Source: Lithodes maja
Lineage: Eukaryota; Arthropoda; Malacostraca; Decapoda; Lithodidae
Length of the DNA stretch: 64,000 bases
Assembly (NCBI GenBank): GCA_037953745.1
Contig: JBAKBP010007116.1
Location: 39,096-103,095 of the forward strand
Reading direction: 5' to 3'
Of this stretch, positions 52,951-64,000 are shown piece after piece; the stretch's first letter is position 1, and each line of letters begins with the position of its first letter. Position numbers and translations under genes: made by a program. Below the pieces are notes generated by a model. The model did no database searches and was not told the DNA's origin. It was given only the letters and a program-made list of their open reading frames with translations.

Positions 52951-53897
52951 CATGCCCTTCGCTGCATCCATCCATAAAGAGTCGGGTCCCCCACGCTCCT
53001 TCCTGGCTTTGCAACACATGCACCATACCAGACAATCCACCCACAACACTGCCTCCAGTCAATTGGCGTTATGATCTGCCAAGGTCCTGGAATAAGAGTA
53101 CAAAAATAAAGTTTCTTTCATGGATTATATGGCATTTCCTATGCTAAGCTTTGACGGTGTATTATATTTGTCCCTACATTAATTTTAGGCCAAATTTCTT
53201 TTTAAGTTCAAATACCAAACCTCTCAAAAACACTAACCGAATATTAGTAGTGTAGTGGTTCACAGGGTCCCTTTCTTTGGTGCGCTCATCCATCCTAACG
53301 TCCGCCAATATCACACACGCTCCATCAGAATCGTCAGGCCACAACTCTGCATCCACCACTACAACACTGGGTCCACCACCAGGCCGACTAAAGCCGCAAG
53401 AGGATCATGCGTTTCAGATCAGTCACCGAGGTTCGAGTCCAGACCACACTCACCCCAACAGCACAGGACAGGGGCAAGAAAGAACAGGGTGTTAAACTAG
53501 TCATACAGTTTGAAGAATGGAATGTACACTTAGAAATTCACACCACCAACCCACCAATGAACTTTCTAAGAATATAATTTTATACTTTCGAAATTAACAA
53601 CACTATTTGTTATGTGGAAATAAATTTTAATGAAAGAAAATGCCAAACTCCTATAAATACTAACCGAATATTAGTCATCAATGTCTCGCGTCCTTTGCGG
53701 CCCTTATCAATCGTCAGTCACCATCACCGACTCTCCATCCAAAATCACCATCAGGCCATAACTGCATCCAACACACAACTGTGTCCACCACACCACCACC
53801 ACCACCACCACACATAATCGGGCCAAAATTCTGCGTCCACCACAACACTGCGTCCATCAGGCCATAACTCTGCATCCACCACCACCAGGCCAGGGAA

Positions 53898-54806
53898 TTA
53901 AAATGTAAAACTTGCAAACTAAACAAACCAAAATTGGGACAAGGACAATATAAAGTCAAATTAAATGATCAAAATCGCTATGTGGAAACAACGCTTACTA
54001 AAATGAAAACTATTAAATAAAAGAACACAATCCACCACATAGGGTGTACATTACTACATGAGCAAGTTAATCTGTTTCCCAAGCAAACTAATCGCACATA
54101 TAACTACGCACTATCGTCACGTTAAAGGAAGTAGTCAAGTTTGGGAAGTCCGGGACGTTCTGGCAAATTTTACTAAACTCTGCATGAATAAAGAAACTAA
54201 ATGTTAAATGTCAAAATATTATTTAAAATCAAATTTGCAACATGACAAGACATTAACAATAGTACAAAATACAAATAGTGATAAAATATCTATACTATTA
54301 CAAAATAATAATAAAATACAGTACAGCACTCGCTAACGATAGTGCTATCGGGTAGGTACCTGTAAGCATAGCATGCCTCAAGTGACTCCTATCAATAACT
54401 ACCCTACAAATAACCTACATTTATAGCACAAATAAACTAAGGAAATCGCAAAAGTAAGCAATTGATACTATCGACAATGAATACATAGAATATAAAGACA
54501 AATAATTGCAAAATATGAAGCAACAGATTTAAACAAAGAGTACTCTTTTAAACAAGAACAATAAATTTTAAAAATCATCAATATTAATAATAGAAAAAGA
54601 TAAACAATAAATACAGACAAAAAACAATAAATACAGACAAAAAGTAAGCAGAGGTTATACAAGAAACTTCAAGTTAAAAAGGCTTGATTAAAATTATTGA
54701 TGTCAAATTTTAGAATACAGTCACAATAATTGACCCTAAAAAGATTAAATTTATGGAACAATTTACTTTCCTCAAAACCTCTGTCCACTAAAGAGTCTGT
54801 ATAGTC
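53898..54806 (-). mobile_element. Penelope-like 3' fragment inserted in copy B
   Basis: Reverse complement of 42225-43120. It interrupts the copy-B sequence between CCACCACCAGGCCAGGG and CAGGCGGCCATACTG, which are adjacent in copy A (CCAGGGAACCCCAGGCGG). No clear target duplication. No reverse-transcriptase part is included. Confidence 0.75.
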
Positions 54807-55272
54807 TCAGGCGGCCATACTGACCAAAAAGCTCCTGCGTTTCAGATGACCGTCACCGAGGTTAGAGTCCAGGCCACAGTCGCACCAACAGCACAGGGGA
54901 GGGGGGCGGGCGCAAGAAAGGACTGTTAAACTATAGTCAATTCTTTGAAACCGACTAAATTGCAAATTTCCCAACAAGATTTCATTTATTTAAGATTTTA
55001 CAGTTAAATATGGTGCTAATTATATACACTGCAAAGACATAGTTGCAATATATTTTCCCATCAAGTATCGAGAAACTAGCTGCTAAGGTACTGTATTAAA
55101 TTTACGGTCTGATTAAATGAAACTGAGTATAGTACCGGTAATTTTGTTTGTATAACTAATACAACAAAATTAACTTTAAAGGTCATAGTTTGTAATTTTT
55201 TCCACTTCCAAACAAAATTTAAACTATTATCTATGTATATAATTATAATCACACTAAAGATCACTTACCGAG

Positions 55273-55450
55273 AAGCACAGGGCCTTCGGTACCCCCGGGC
55301 ATTTCCGCACCCTCCTCAGCTCCTCGCCTGGGAACGGCTTCGGTCACCTGGGCTTTTTTGTGGTAAGCAGGGAAGGTTCGTGGGGGCGCTCTGTTATGGC
55401 CTTAGTCTTGCTCGGGACCTTGGGGCTGTTCAGTCAGACAGCCTGGAAAA
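55273..55450 (+). repeat. GC-rich dispersed repeat, copy B
   Basis: Copy-B counterpart of 50598-50780, with GGGCATTTCCGCACCCTCC and CTCGGGACCTTGGGGCTG. Confidence 0.65.
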
Positions 55451-55513
55451 CCAGTAATTGTTTGAAGACTCTGGAATGCATGACTATATATTCATATTTT
55501 TTATACGGCCATA

Positions 55514-55725
55514 GGCCGTAGCTCGATTGGTAGAGCGTTCGCCTGCTAACCATGAGGTTGACGGTTCGAGCCTCGGGCCAGCCAGTGTGTTATTGGCAGA
55601 TGTCGGTGAACAGTGCGGTCTAGCAATCTGTGGCAACTATTCACTAAGTCCCTGATTCATCAGGGCACCCACCCTAGCCTTGCTATTCAACAGGGAGTGT
55701 ATGGTGGTAAAAACTGCATTATCAT
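55514..55725 (+). repeat. tRNA-headed SINE (anticodon-loop GCT), copy B
   Basis: Better preserved than copy A: box A TAGCTCGATTGG and box B GGTTCGAGCCTC are both near consensus, with anticodon loop CTGCTAA. Same body and tail. It is not a tRNA-Ser gene, since it lacks the serine-type long variable arm and runs straight into the SINE body. Confidence 0.75.
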
Positions 55726-56305
55726 AAACTTTACTTTTAAACTCAATTAAATCAATAAATACATGTGGCACTCCAAAGACTAACTTAGGACATTAACCAA
55801 AATTCCGCGCACTTAAACAATTATAACTAAATGTCATGGTTTACAAAATTTTATCTTAAAATAATTTTAAATACAATTATCTTTGTATATACACCAATAA
55901 ACACTAAAAAGATCGAACCCGCCTTCAGATTTACACCTATAATACCGAATCGTAAATGGGGGCATCGTATAGGGAGGGAGACTGAGGGATCAATGGTGAT
56001 TAGAGCTAGGGTGGAATCATCGGGAACCGTAGAATATTTTAAAATTTCTATAGGCAGACTATGTCCTCTGCAGTTGCCCGAGAGAGTTGTGGGCAGGACA
56101 CCGATTTTGGGGTTAGAGATTAAAAAAATAAAATTCTGAATAGCAACCCCCGAACATGAAGGGGTTGAAATTTAAAATTGTGATTTCTCAAATCGGGCTC
56201 AGTCTCTAGTCTTATCATCCCAAGAACAAAAATAGGGAATGGGCCCGAATATATACATACAATAATAGTCTAGTCTTTGAAGTGTGGGTTTTATATATAT
56301 ATATA

Positions 56306-57246
56306 CAGTAAACTTCCGTTAATCTGAAGGGCAGCGGACCGGCCCTCGTTCGGATTAGTGGATTTTTCGGATTATCGGACTTTACCCCTATGAACCTGTG
56401 TATGATGAAAACATAAGACATTAGGCCACCCAAATGACACAATAGTGCACACACATATCATATGTTCATGAAATCACTTCAAAAGTTTACCATTGTCATT
56501 GTAGCCTATTACCTACTTCAAAACATTCAGATTAATGGTCAAAGGAATCTGCTGATATAAACTTCTTCTTCCGTCAACTAGCGAGTTTGTCTTGCTCTTT
56601 AAGATCAGATGTGGTTCGGGAAGTAATGCCTTAACAACGGCACCTCCCTGAGAAGTTCTTGTAATTTTCCTTTTGTGATGTGCTCTGTTATATTATATTG
56701 TATTGAAAGCACCCTTGTCTTGTTGTCTTGAAAGCACCCTTGGGACGCTCCGATCACTGAACTATAAATAGTAGCGTATCGGAACGTCCAAAGGTGCGTT
56801 TTCAAGCTCAAGGCTAATACATCCAAAGGTGCATTTTCAAGCTCAAGACTGAATGTGCTTGCAGAAAATGCGGTGCAAGCCAGTAGCGCATCGGAGCGTC
56901 CCAAGGATGCGTTCAAGAGCAAAACAAACTCTCTAGCAGACGATGTGGAAGAAGAAGAAGAAGCTGTTTACGTTTATATCAGTAGCTTCCTTTGACCATT
57001 AATCTGAATGTTTTGAAGTAGGTAATAGGCTACAATAACAATGGTAAACTTTTAAAGTGAATTCATGAACATATGATGTGTGTGCTCCATTATGTGTCAT
57101 TTGAGTGGCCTAATGCCTCAAAAAGGGGACTTTGGGACTTCTTGAAATTCGGACCATTGGGAGAATTCGGATTTGGCCTCAAATTGAAAAATTCGGACTA
57201 TTGGGAGATTCGAATCATCGGTCGTCGGATTAACGGACTTTTACTG
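56306..57246. mobile_element. Foldback (pogo/Tc1-like) element with TA target
   Basis: A 941-bp element flanked by TA (56304-56305, 57247-57248). Ends are CAGTAAACTTCCGTTAATCT on the left and CAGTAAAAGTCCGTTAATCC reading in from the right. The arms are long: 56490-56570 and 56950-57045 are reverse complements (CATTAATCTGAATGTTTTGA, GTAGCCTATTACCTACTTC). It has no transposase. The CAGT...TTAATCCGA ends and TA target fit the Tc1/mariner-pogo superfamily. Confidence 0.8.
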
Positions 57247-57249
57247 TAT

Positions 57250-57259
57250 ATAGATATAT

Positions 57260-57327
<68 letters not shown>

Positions 57328-57330
57328 TGT
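57250..57330. repeat. TA microsatellite
   Basis: An uninterrupted TA run immediately beside the foldback element, homologous to the run at 51628-51686 in copy A. The element inserted at a TA within this run. Confidence 0.9.
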
Positions 57331-58640
57331 ATATATATAACAAAAAAGGGGAATTGGCCTTTGAAACAAATAAAATAAAAAATAAACAAAGTTTGAGGAG
57401 AGAGAGGCGATGCGTAAAGATATTAAAATGTAAAACTTGCAAACTAAACAAACCAAAATTGGGACAAGGACAATATAAAGTCAAATTAAATTATCAAAAT
57501 AGCTATGTGGAAACAACGCTTACTAAAATGAAAACTATAAAAAGGTTAGGCAAGGGTTAGCATTTTATCCCACATACTGTACTAAGGTTAGTCATATCCC
57601 AAATACAGTACTAGCACCACCACTACATACTAGGTACTCATTCCGTGTACTATACCAGGTCAGATATAGAGACTCCAAAAGTTTAGAAAAAAAAAAATCA
57701 AGGTCTGATGAATAATCAAAAGTCCCAAGGTCTAAATACAAAACATTACTAAAAAACTAGAGAAAATGGGCTGTCTATATCTACACATCCCTCCGTTTGA
57801 CCCTCTCCAAATGGTAGATATATTAGCCCGATTACTATAGTATTTTGGGGAATTATAGGTTAAGGTTACAGAGCTTTAGCAGACTTACTTGGAACATGGC
57901 ATAGCCGATAGGTAAGTTAGTTTTATGCAACATACTAGGTACACATACTAGGCATTAGGTACCGGTAAGTGGGTTTCCAGCAGACAGTAAATTTATATAT
58001 CCATCTTCATTAATTTGTTACTAGACTTTATTGAAATAAGTTACCAATTATGAAAAATTTAAAATTTAACGCACAAATTGTTTCACATTTATCTATCCAA
58101 CTTCTGTCAATTGATTAAATTTACGGTCAACCAAAAGAAAACCAACTACAGATCTAAGTTAGATTAGGTGGTTAGGTTATGTGGTTAGGTTTAGGTGGTT
58201 AGGGTTCGGTAGTTAGGGTTAGTAGCTTTCTAGAATATAACTTTACGCATCTCTCGCAGGAATGAAAATGTGGTACGATAGTAAACAATTGACCTAATCT
58301 ATTATGGTAAATAAAATAGACCGCTTTAAAAAAAAAAAAAAATTGTTCAAACTAATTTAGAATTAAGCCTAACTAGTGAAATTAATAGAAGTAATTTATA
58401 CATGTGGTACTCCAAGGACTCAAACCTAGGATATTCACACCAAAATTCCGAGCATATGCATTACGCTATAGAGACCGTTACGGTGGATAGAAGGGACCGC
58501 TAAGTTACAAAAACAGACTAGACAAACTAACCAAGAATTATTTCAGTTTGAAGTTTATATAGTCATATACACAAAAATAGTTTTAAATTCTAACCTGTAC
58601 AACACTGGGCAGTCTGAATCCATCACAAGGGGCAGAGTCC
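57331..58640. other. Rest of copy B, no gene
   Basis: 57424-57540 repeats the TAAAATGTAAAACTTGCAAA ... CAATATAAAGTCAAATTAA piece seen at 53900-54000. 58155-58230 has degenerate GGTTAGG words. 58402-58482 is a minus-strand tRNA-like unit (box B GGTTTGAGTCC). Confidence 0.5.
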
Positions 58641-58855
58641 ACATGCAGATGGCGCAGTATCCATCATCTCTGCCAGGAGTAAAAATTATACCAGTATATA
58701 GTCTTTAGTCACCTACAAACTATACGAAACTTTATATAAGTCTTCCAGAAATATCAACAAACTTAACTTTTTTCAACAGAAACTGGGAAACTACAAATGT
58801 TTAACTTAAAACTCTAGGGTGCACCACTTTCCCCTGAAAGGCCAACGGCAGCGTC
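58641..58855. other. Left flank of the large minisatellite
   Basis: Contains TCTCTGCCAGGAGTAAAAAT at 58664, which is repeated on the far side of the array at 63910. No gene is present. Confidence 0.6.
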
Positions 58856-59870
58856 GCCCACACCCACACAGGGCAGCAGCGTCGCCCACACACACACAGG
58901 GCAGCAGCGTCGCCCACACCCACACACAGGGCAGCAGCGTCCCACACCCACACACAGGGCAGCAGCGTCGCCCACACCCACACACAGGGCAGCAGCGTCG
59001 CCCACACACACACACACAGGGCAGCAGCGTCGCCCACACACACACACAGGGCAGCAGCGTCGCCCACACACACACACACAGGGCAGCAGCGTCGCCCACA
59101 CACACACACAGGGCAGCAGCGTCGCCCACACACACACACACAGGGCAGCAGCGTCGCCCACACACACACAGGGCAGCAGCGTCGCCCACACACACACACA
59201 GGGCAGCAGCGTCGCCCACACACACACACACAGGGCAGCAGCGTCGCCCACACACACACACAGGGCAGCAGCGTCGCCCACACACACACACACACACAGG
59301 GCAGCAGCGTCGCCCACACACACACACAGGGCAGCAGCGTCGCCCACACACACACACAGGGCAGCAGCGTCGCCCACACACACACACACACAGGGCAGCA
59401 GCGTCGCCCACACACACACACACACAGGTCAGCAGCGTCGCCCACACACACACACACACACACAGGGCAGCAGCGTCGCCCACACACACACACAGGGTCG
59501 CCCACACACACACACAGGGCAGCAGCGTCGCCCACACACAGGGTAGCAGCGTCGCCCACACACACACACAGGGTAACAGCGTCGCCCCCACACACACACA
59601 CACACACACAGGACAGCAGCGACGCCCACACACACAGGGCAGCAGCGTCGCCCACACACACACACAGGGCAGCAGAGTCGCCCACACACACACACAGGGC
59701 AGCAGCGTCGCCCACACACACACACACAGGGCAGCAGCGTCGCCCACACACACACACACAGGGCAGCAGCGTCACACACACACACACACAGGGCAGCAGC
59801 GTCGCCCACACACACACACACACAGGGCAGCAGCGTCGCCCGCCCACACACACACAGGGCAGCAGTGTCT

Positions 59871-59912
<42 letters not shown>

Positions 59913-62900
59913 GCAGCAGTGTCTCACACACACACACACAGGGCAGCAGTGTCTCACACACACACAGGGCAGCAGTGTCTCACACACACACACACAGGGC
60001 AGCAGTGTCTCACACACACACACACAGGGCAGCAGTGTCTCACACACACACACACAGGGCAGCAGTGTCTCACACACACACACACACAGGGCAGCAGTGT
60101 CTCACACACACACACACACAGGGCAGCAGTGTCTCACACACACACACACAGGGCAGCAGTGTCTCACACACACACACACAGGGCAGCAGTGTCTCACACA
60201 CACACACACACAGGGCAGCAGTGTCTCACACACACACACACACAGGGCAGCAGTGTCTCACACACACACACACACAGGGCAGCAGTGTCTCACACACACA
60301 CACACACAGGGCAGCAGTGTCTCACACACACACACACAGGGCAGCAGTGTCTCACACACACACACACAGGGCAGCAGTGTCTCACACACACACACACAGG
60401 GCAGCAGTGTCTCACACACACACACACAGGGCAGCAGTGTCTCACACACACACACACAGGGCAGCAGTGTCTCACACACAGGGCAGCAGTGTCTCACACA
60501 CAGGGCAGCAGTGTCTCACACACAGGGCAGCAGTGTCTCACACACAGGGCAGCAGTGTCTCACACACAGGGCAGCAGTGTCTCACACACAGGGCAGCAGT
60601 GTCTCACACACAGGGCAGCAGTGTCTCACACACAGGGCAGCAGTGTCTCACACACAGGGCAGCAGTGTCTCACACACAGGGCAGCAGTGTCTCACACACA
60701 GGGCAGCAGTGTCTCACACACAGGGCAGCAGTGTCTCACACACAGGGCAGCAGTGTCTCACACACAGGGCAGCAGTGTCTCACACACAGGGCAGCAGTGT
60801 CTCACACACAGGGCAGCAGTGTCTCACACACAGGGCAGCAGTGTCTCACACACAGGGCAGCAGTGTCTCACACACAGGGCAGCAGTGTCTCACACACAGG
60901 GCAGCAGTGTCTCACACACAGGGCAGCAGTGTCTCACACACACACACACAGGGCAGCAGTGTCTCACACACACACACAGGGCAGCAGTGTCTCACACACA
61001 CACACAGGGCAGCAGTGTCTCACACACACACACAGGGCAGCAGTGTCTCACACACACACACAGGGCAGCAGTGTCTCACACACACACACAGGGCAGCAGT
61101 GTCTCACACACACACACAGGGCAGCAGTGTCTCACACACACACACAGGGCAGCAGTGTCTCACACACACACACAGGGCAGCAGTGTCTCACACACACACA
61201 CAGGGCAGCAGTGTCTCACACACACACACAGGGCAGCAGTGTCTCACACACACACACAGGGCAGCAGTGTCTCACACACACACACAGGGCAGCAGTGTCT
61301 CACACACACACACAGGGCAGCAGTGTCTCACACACACACACAGGGCAGCAGTGTCTCACACACACACACAGGGCAGCAGTGTCTCACACACACACACAGG
61401 GCAGCAGTGTCTCACACACACACACAGGGCAGCAGTGTCTCACACACACACACAGGGCAGCAGTGTCTCACACACACACACAGGGCAGCAGTGTCTCACA
61501 CACACACACAGGGCAGCAGTGTCTCACACACACACACAGGGCAGCAGTGTCTCACACACACACACAGGGCAGCAGTGTCTCACACACACACACAGGGCAG
61601 CAGTGTCTCACACACACACACAGGGCAGCAGTGTCTCACACACACACACAGGGCAGCAGTGTCTCACACACACACACAGGGCAGCAGTGTCTCACACACA
61701 CACACAGGGCAGCAGTGTCTCACACACACACACAGGGCAGCAGTGTCTCACACACACACACAGGGCAGCAGTGTCTCACACACACACACAGGGCAGCAGT
61801 GTCTCACACACACACACAGGGCAGCAGTGTCTCACACACACACACAGGGCAGCAGTGTCTCACACACACACACAGGGCAGCAGTGTCTCACACACACACA
61901 CAGGGCAGCAGTGTCTCACACACACACACAGGGCAGCAGTGTCTCACACACACACACAGGGCAGCAGTGTCTCACACACACACACAGGGCAGCAGTGTCT
62001 CACACACACACACAGGGCAGCAGTGTCTCACACACACACACAGGGCAGCAGTGTCTCACACACACACACAGGGCAGCAGTGTCTCACACACACACACAGG
62101 GCAGCAGTGTCTCACACACACACACAGGGCAGCAGTGTCTCACACACACACACAGGGCAGCAGTGTCTCACACACACACACAGGGCAGCAGTGTCTCACA
62201 CACACACACAGGGCAGCAGTGTCTCACACACACACACAGGGCAGCAGTGTCTCACACACACACACAGGGCAGCAGTGTCTCACACACACACACAGGGCAG
62301 CAGTGTCTCACACACACACACAGGGCAGCAGTGTCTCACACACACACACAGGGCAGCAGTGTCTCACACACACACACAGGGCAGCAGTGTCTCACACACA
62401 CACACAGGGCAGCAGTGTCTCACACACACACACAGGGCAGCAGTGTCTCACACACACACACAGGGCAGCAGTGTCTCACACACACACACAGGGCAGCAGT
62501 GTCTCACACACACACACAGGGCAGCAGTGTCTCACACACACACAGGGCAGCAGTGTCTCACACACACACAGGGCAGCAGTGTCTCACACACACACAGGGC
62601 AGCAGTGTCTCACACACACACAGGGCAGCAGTGTCTCACACACACACAGGGCAGCAGTGTCTCACACACACACAGGGCAGCAGTGTCTCACACACACACA
62701 GGGCAGCAGTGTCTCACACACACACAGGGCAGCAGTGTCTCACACACACACAGGGCAGCAGTGTCTCACACACACACAGGGCAGCAGTGTCTCACACACA
62801 CACACACACAGGGCAGCAGTGTCTCACACACACACACACACAGGGCAGCAGTGTCTCACACACACACACACAGGGCAGCAGTGTCTCACACACACACACA

Positions 62901-63866
62901 CACAGGGCAGCAGTGTCTCACACACACACACACACAGGGCAGCAGTGTCTCACACACACACACAGGGCAGCAGTGTCTCACACACACACACAGGGCAGCA
63001 GTGTCTCACACACACACACACAGGGCAGCAGTGTCTCACACACACACACACAGGGCAGCAGTGTCTCACACACACACACACAGGGCAGCAGTGTCTCACA
63101 CACACACAGGGCAGCAGTGTCTCACACACACACAGGGCAGCAGTGTCTCACACACACACAGGGCAGCAGTGTCTCACACACACACAGGGCAGCAGTGTCT
63201 CACACACACACAGGGCAGCAGTGTCTCACACACACACAGGGCAGCAGTGTCTCACACACACACAGGGCAGCAGTGTCTCACACACACACAGGGCAGCAGT
63301 GTCTCACACACACACAGGGCAGCAGTGTCTCACACACACACAGGGCAGCAGTGTCTCACACACACAAGGGCAGCAGTGTCTCACACACACACAGGGCAGC
63401 AGTGTCTCACACACACACAGGGCAGCAGTGTCTCACACACACACAGGGCAGCAGTGTCTCACACACACACAGGGCAGCAGTGTCTCACACACACAGGGCA
63501 GCAGTGTCTCACACACACACAGGGCAGCAGTGTCTCACACACACACAGGGCAGCAGTGTCTCACACACACACAGGGCAGCAGTGTCTCACACACACACAG
63601 GGCAGCAGTGTCTCACACACACACAGGGCAGCAGTGTCTCACACACACACAGGGCAGCAGTGTCTCACACACACAGGGCAGCAGTGTCTCACACACACAG
63701 GGCAGCAGTGTCTCACACACACAGGGCAGCAGTGTCTCACACACACAGGGCACAGTGTCTCACACACACAGGGCAGCAGTGTCTCACACACACAGGGCAG
63801 CAGTGTCTCACACACACACACACACAGGGCAGCAGTGTCACACACACACACACACAGGGCAGCAGC
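58856..63866 (+). repeat. 5-kb (CA)nGGGCAGCAG minisatellite
   Basis: About 190 tandem units. The left kilobase (to ~59860) uses (CA)nGGGCAGCAGCGTCGCC; the rest uses (CA)nGGGCAGCAGTGTCT. The CA number varies in blocks: 4 in 60478-60930 (22-bp units), 7 in about 60950-62520 (28-bp units), 6 in 62530-62790 (26-bp units), mixed afterwards. No unit contains a stop codon in any forward frame, which creates a 1,689-codon artefactual frame reading as THTQGSSVSHT-type repeats. Confidence 0.95.
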
Positions 63867-64000
63867 GTCCAGGATCTCAAACACTTGAGGGTACCGATTA
63901 TGCATCTTCTCTGCCAGGAGTAAAAATTATACTGGTACAGTACTCAAAATGAAAACTAGTCTAATATTTTTTTTTTTTTTTTTTTTGTAAGACTTCTCCC
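63867..64000. other. Right flank of the minisatellite
   Basis: Starts with a GCGTC-type partial unit (GGGCAGCAGCGTCCAGG), then the TCTCTGCCAGGAGTAAAAAT flank repeat and a T-run near 63967-63986. No gene is seen to the window end. Confidence 0.6.

Larger units (their letters stand above)
52945..58640 (+). repeat. Segmental tandem duplication, copy B
   Basis: Pairs with copy A as listed there. It lacks the satellites, retaining about one 35-bp unit near 55100-55130. It carries two insertions absent from A: 53898-54806 and 56306-57246. A CAC microsatellite is present at about 53785-53813. Confidence 0.8.

Noticed and set aside
55514..55583. Functional tRNA gene with GCT anticodon loop
   Set aside because: The head continues directly into a SINE body, has a diverged duplicate at 50849, and lacks the serine-type variable arm.
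58819..63888. 1,689-codon open frame and companions of 1,352, 1,325 and 350 codons
   Set aside because: They are generated by a stop-free CA-rich minisatellite. All three forward frames are equally open and there is no non-repeat protein domain.

Overview
The window looks like eukaryotic, metazoan DNA, most likely from an arthropod and plausibly a decapod crustacean. The reasons are the abundant AGGCCTA/TAGGCC words (3.9-4.5 kb), degenerate TTAGG-like tracts, tRNA-headed SINEs, CR1- and I-type LINEs, a DIRS element and a piggyBac-type transposon, all packed into AT-rich non-coding sequence. The species is an inference. I found no convincing host protein-coding gene: every supportable coding region belongs to a mobile element. 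Long open frames in the GC-rich part (10-16 kb) and in the CA-rich array (58.8-63.9 kb) are composition effects.

Layout. 0-9.3 kb: dispersed GC-rich hairpin repeats, four copies (two of them inverted to each other) of a 636-bp TTAA-flanked element called T1 here, a 5'-truncated LINE and two SINEs. 9.3-17.5 kb: a complete-looking 8.1-kb DIRS-type tyrosine-recombinase retrotransposon on the minus strand, with unequal inverted terminal repeats, an internal complementary region and a recombinase with all four catalytic residues, but a decayed pol. 17.5-20.8 kb: a CR1 LINE on the minus strand, split by two TTAA-flanked insertions (T2, T5) whose removal restores its frame exactly. 20.8-21.8 kb: a T1 fragment with two nested retroposons. 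22.0-25.6 kb: a piggyBac-type element with an intact catalytic core but a broken N-terminal part. 25.6-32.8 kb: a nearly full-length I-group LINE on the minus strand (zinc-knuckle ORF1; endonuclease, reverse transcriptase and RNase H in ORF2). 32.9-33.4 kb: a second T2 copy, nearly identical to the first.

33.4-46.5 kb is AT-rich and gene-free, with a 23-bp minisatellite, SINEs, tRNA-like fragments, T3 and T4 TTAA elements and a decayed Penelope-like reverse transcriptase. 46.5-58.6 kb is a diverged tandem duplication of about 6 kb. The two copies have acquired different insertions: 33/35-bp satellites hit by TTAA elements in one, a Penelope-like 3' piece and a 0.94-kb foldback element in the other. 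58.86-63.87 kb is one 5-kb minisatellite built on (CA)nGGGCAGCAGTGTCT.

The most interesting common thread is TTAA-targeted transposition. At least six element families carry TTAA at their ends. Five of them, including the transposase-bearing one, have a sequence-specific motif, usually palindromic, duplicated just inside one end at spacings of 34-35, 44-45 or 52 bp. The motif differs between families while the layout is kept, which suggests a set of related transposases with diversified end recognition.
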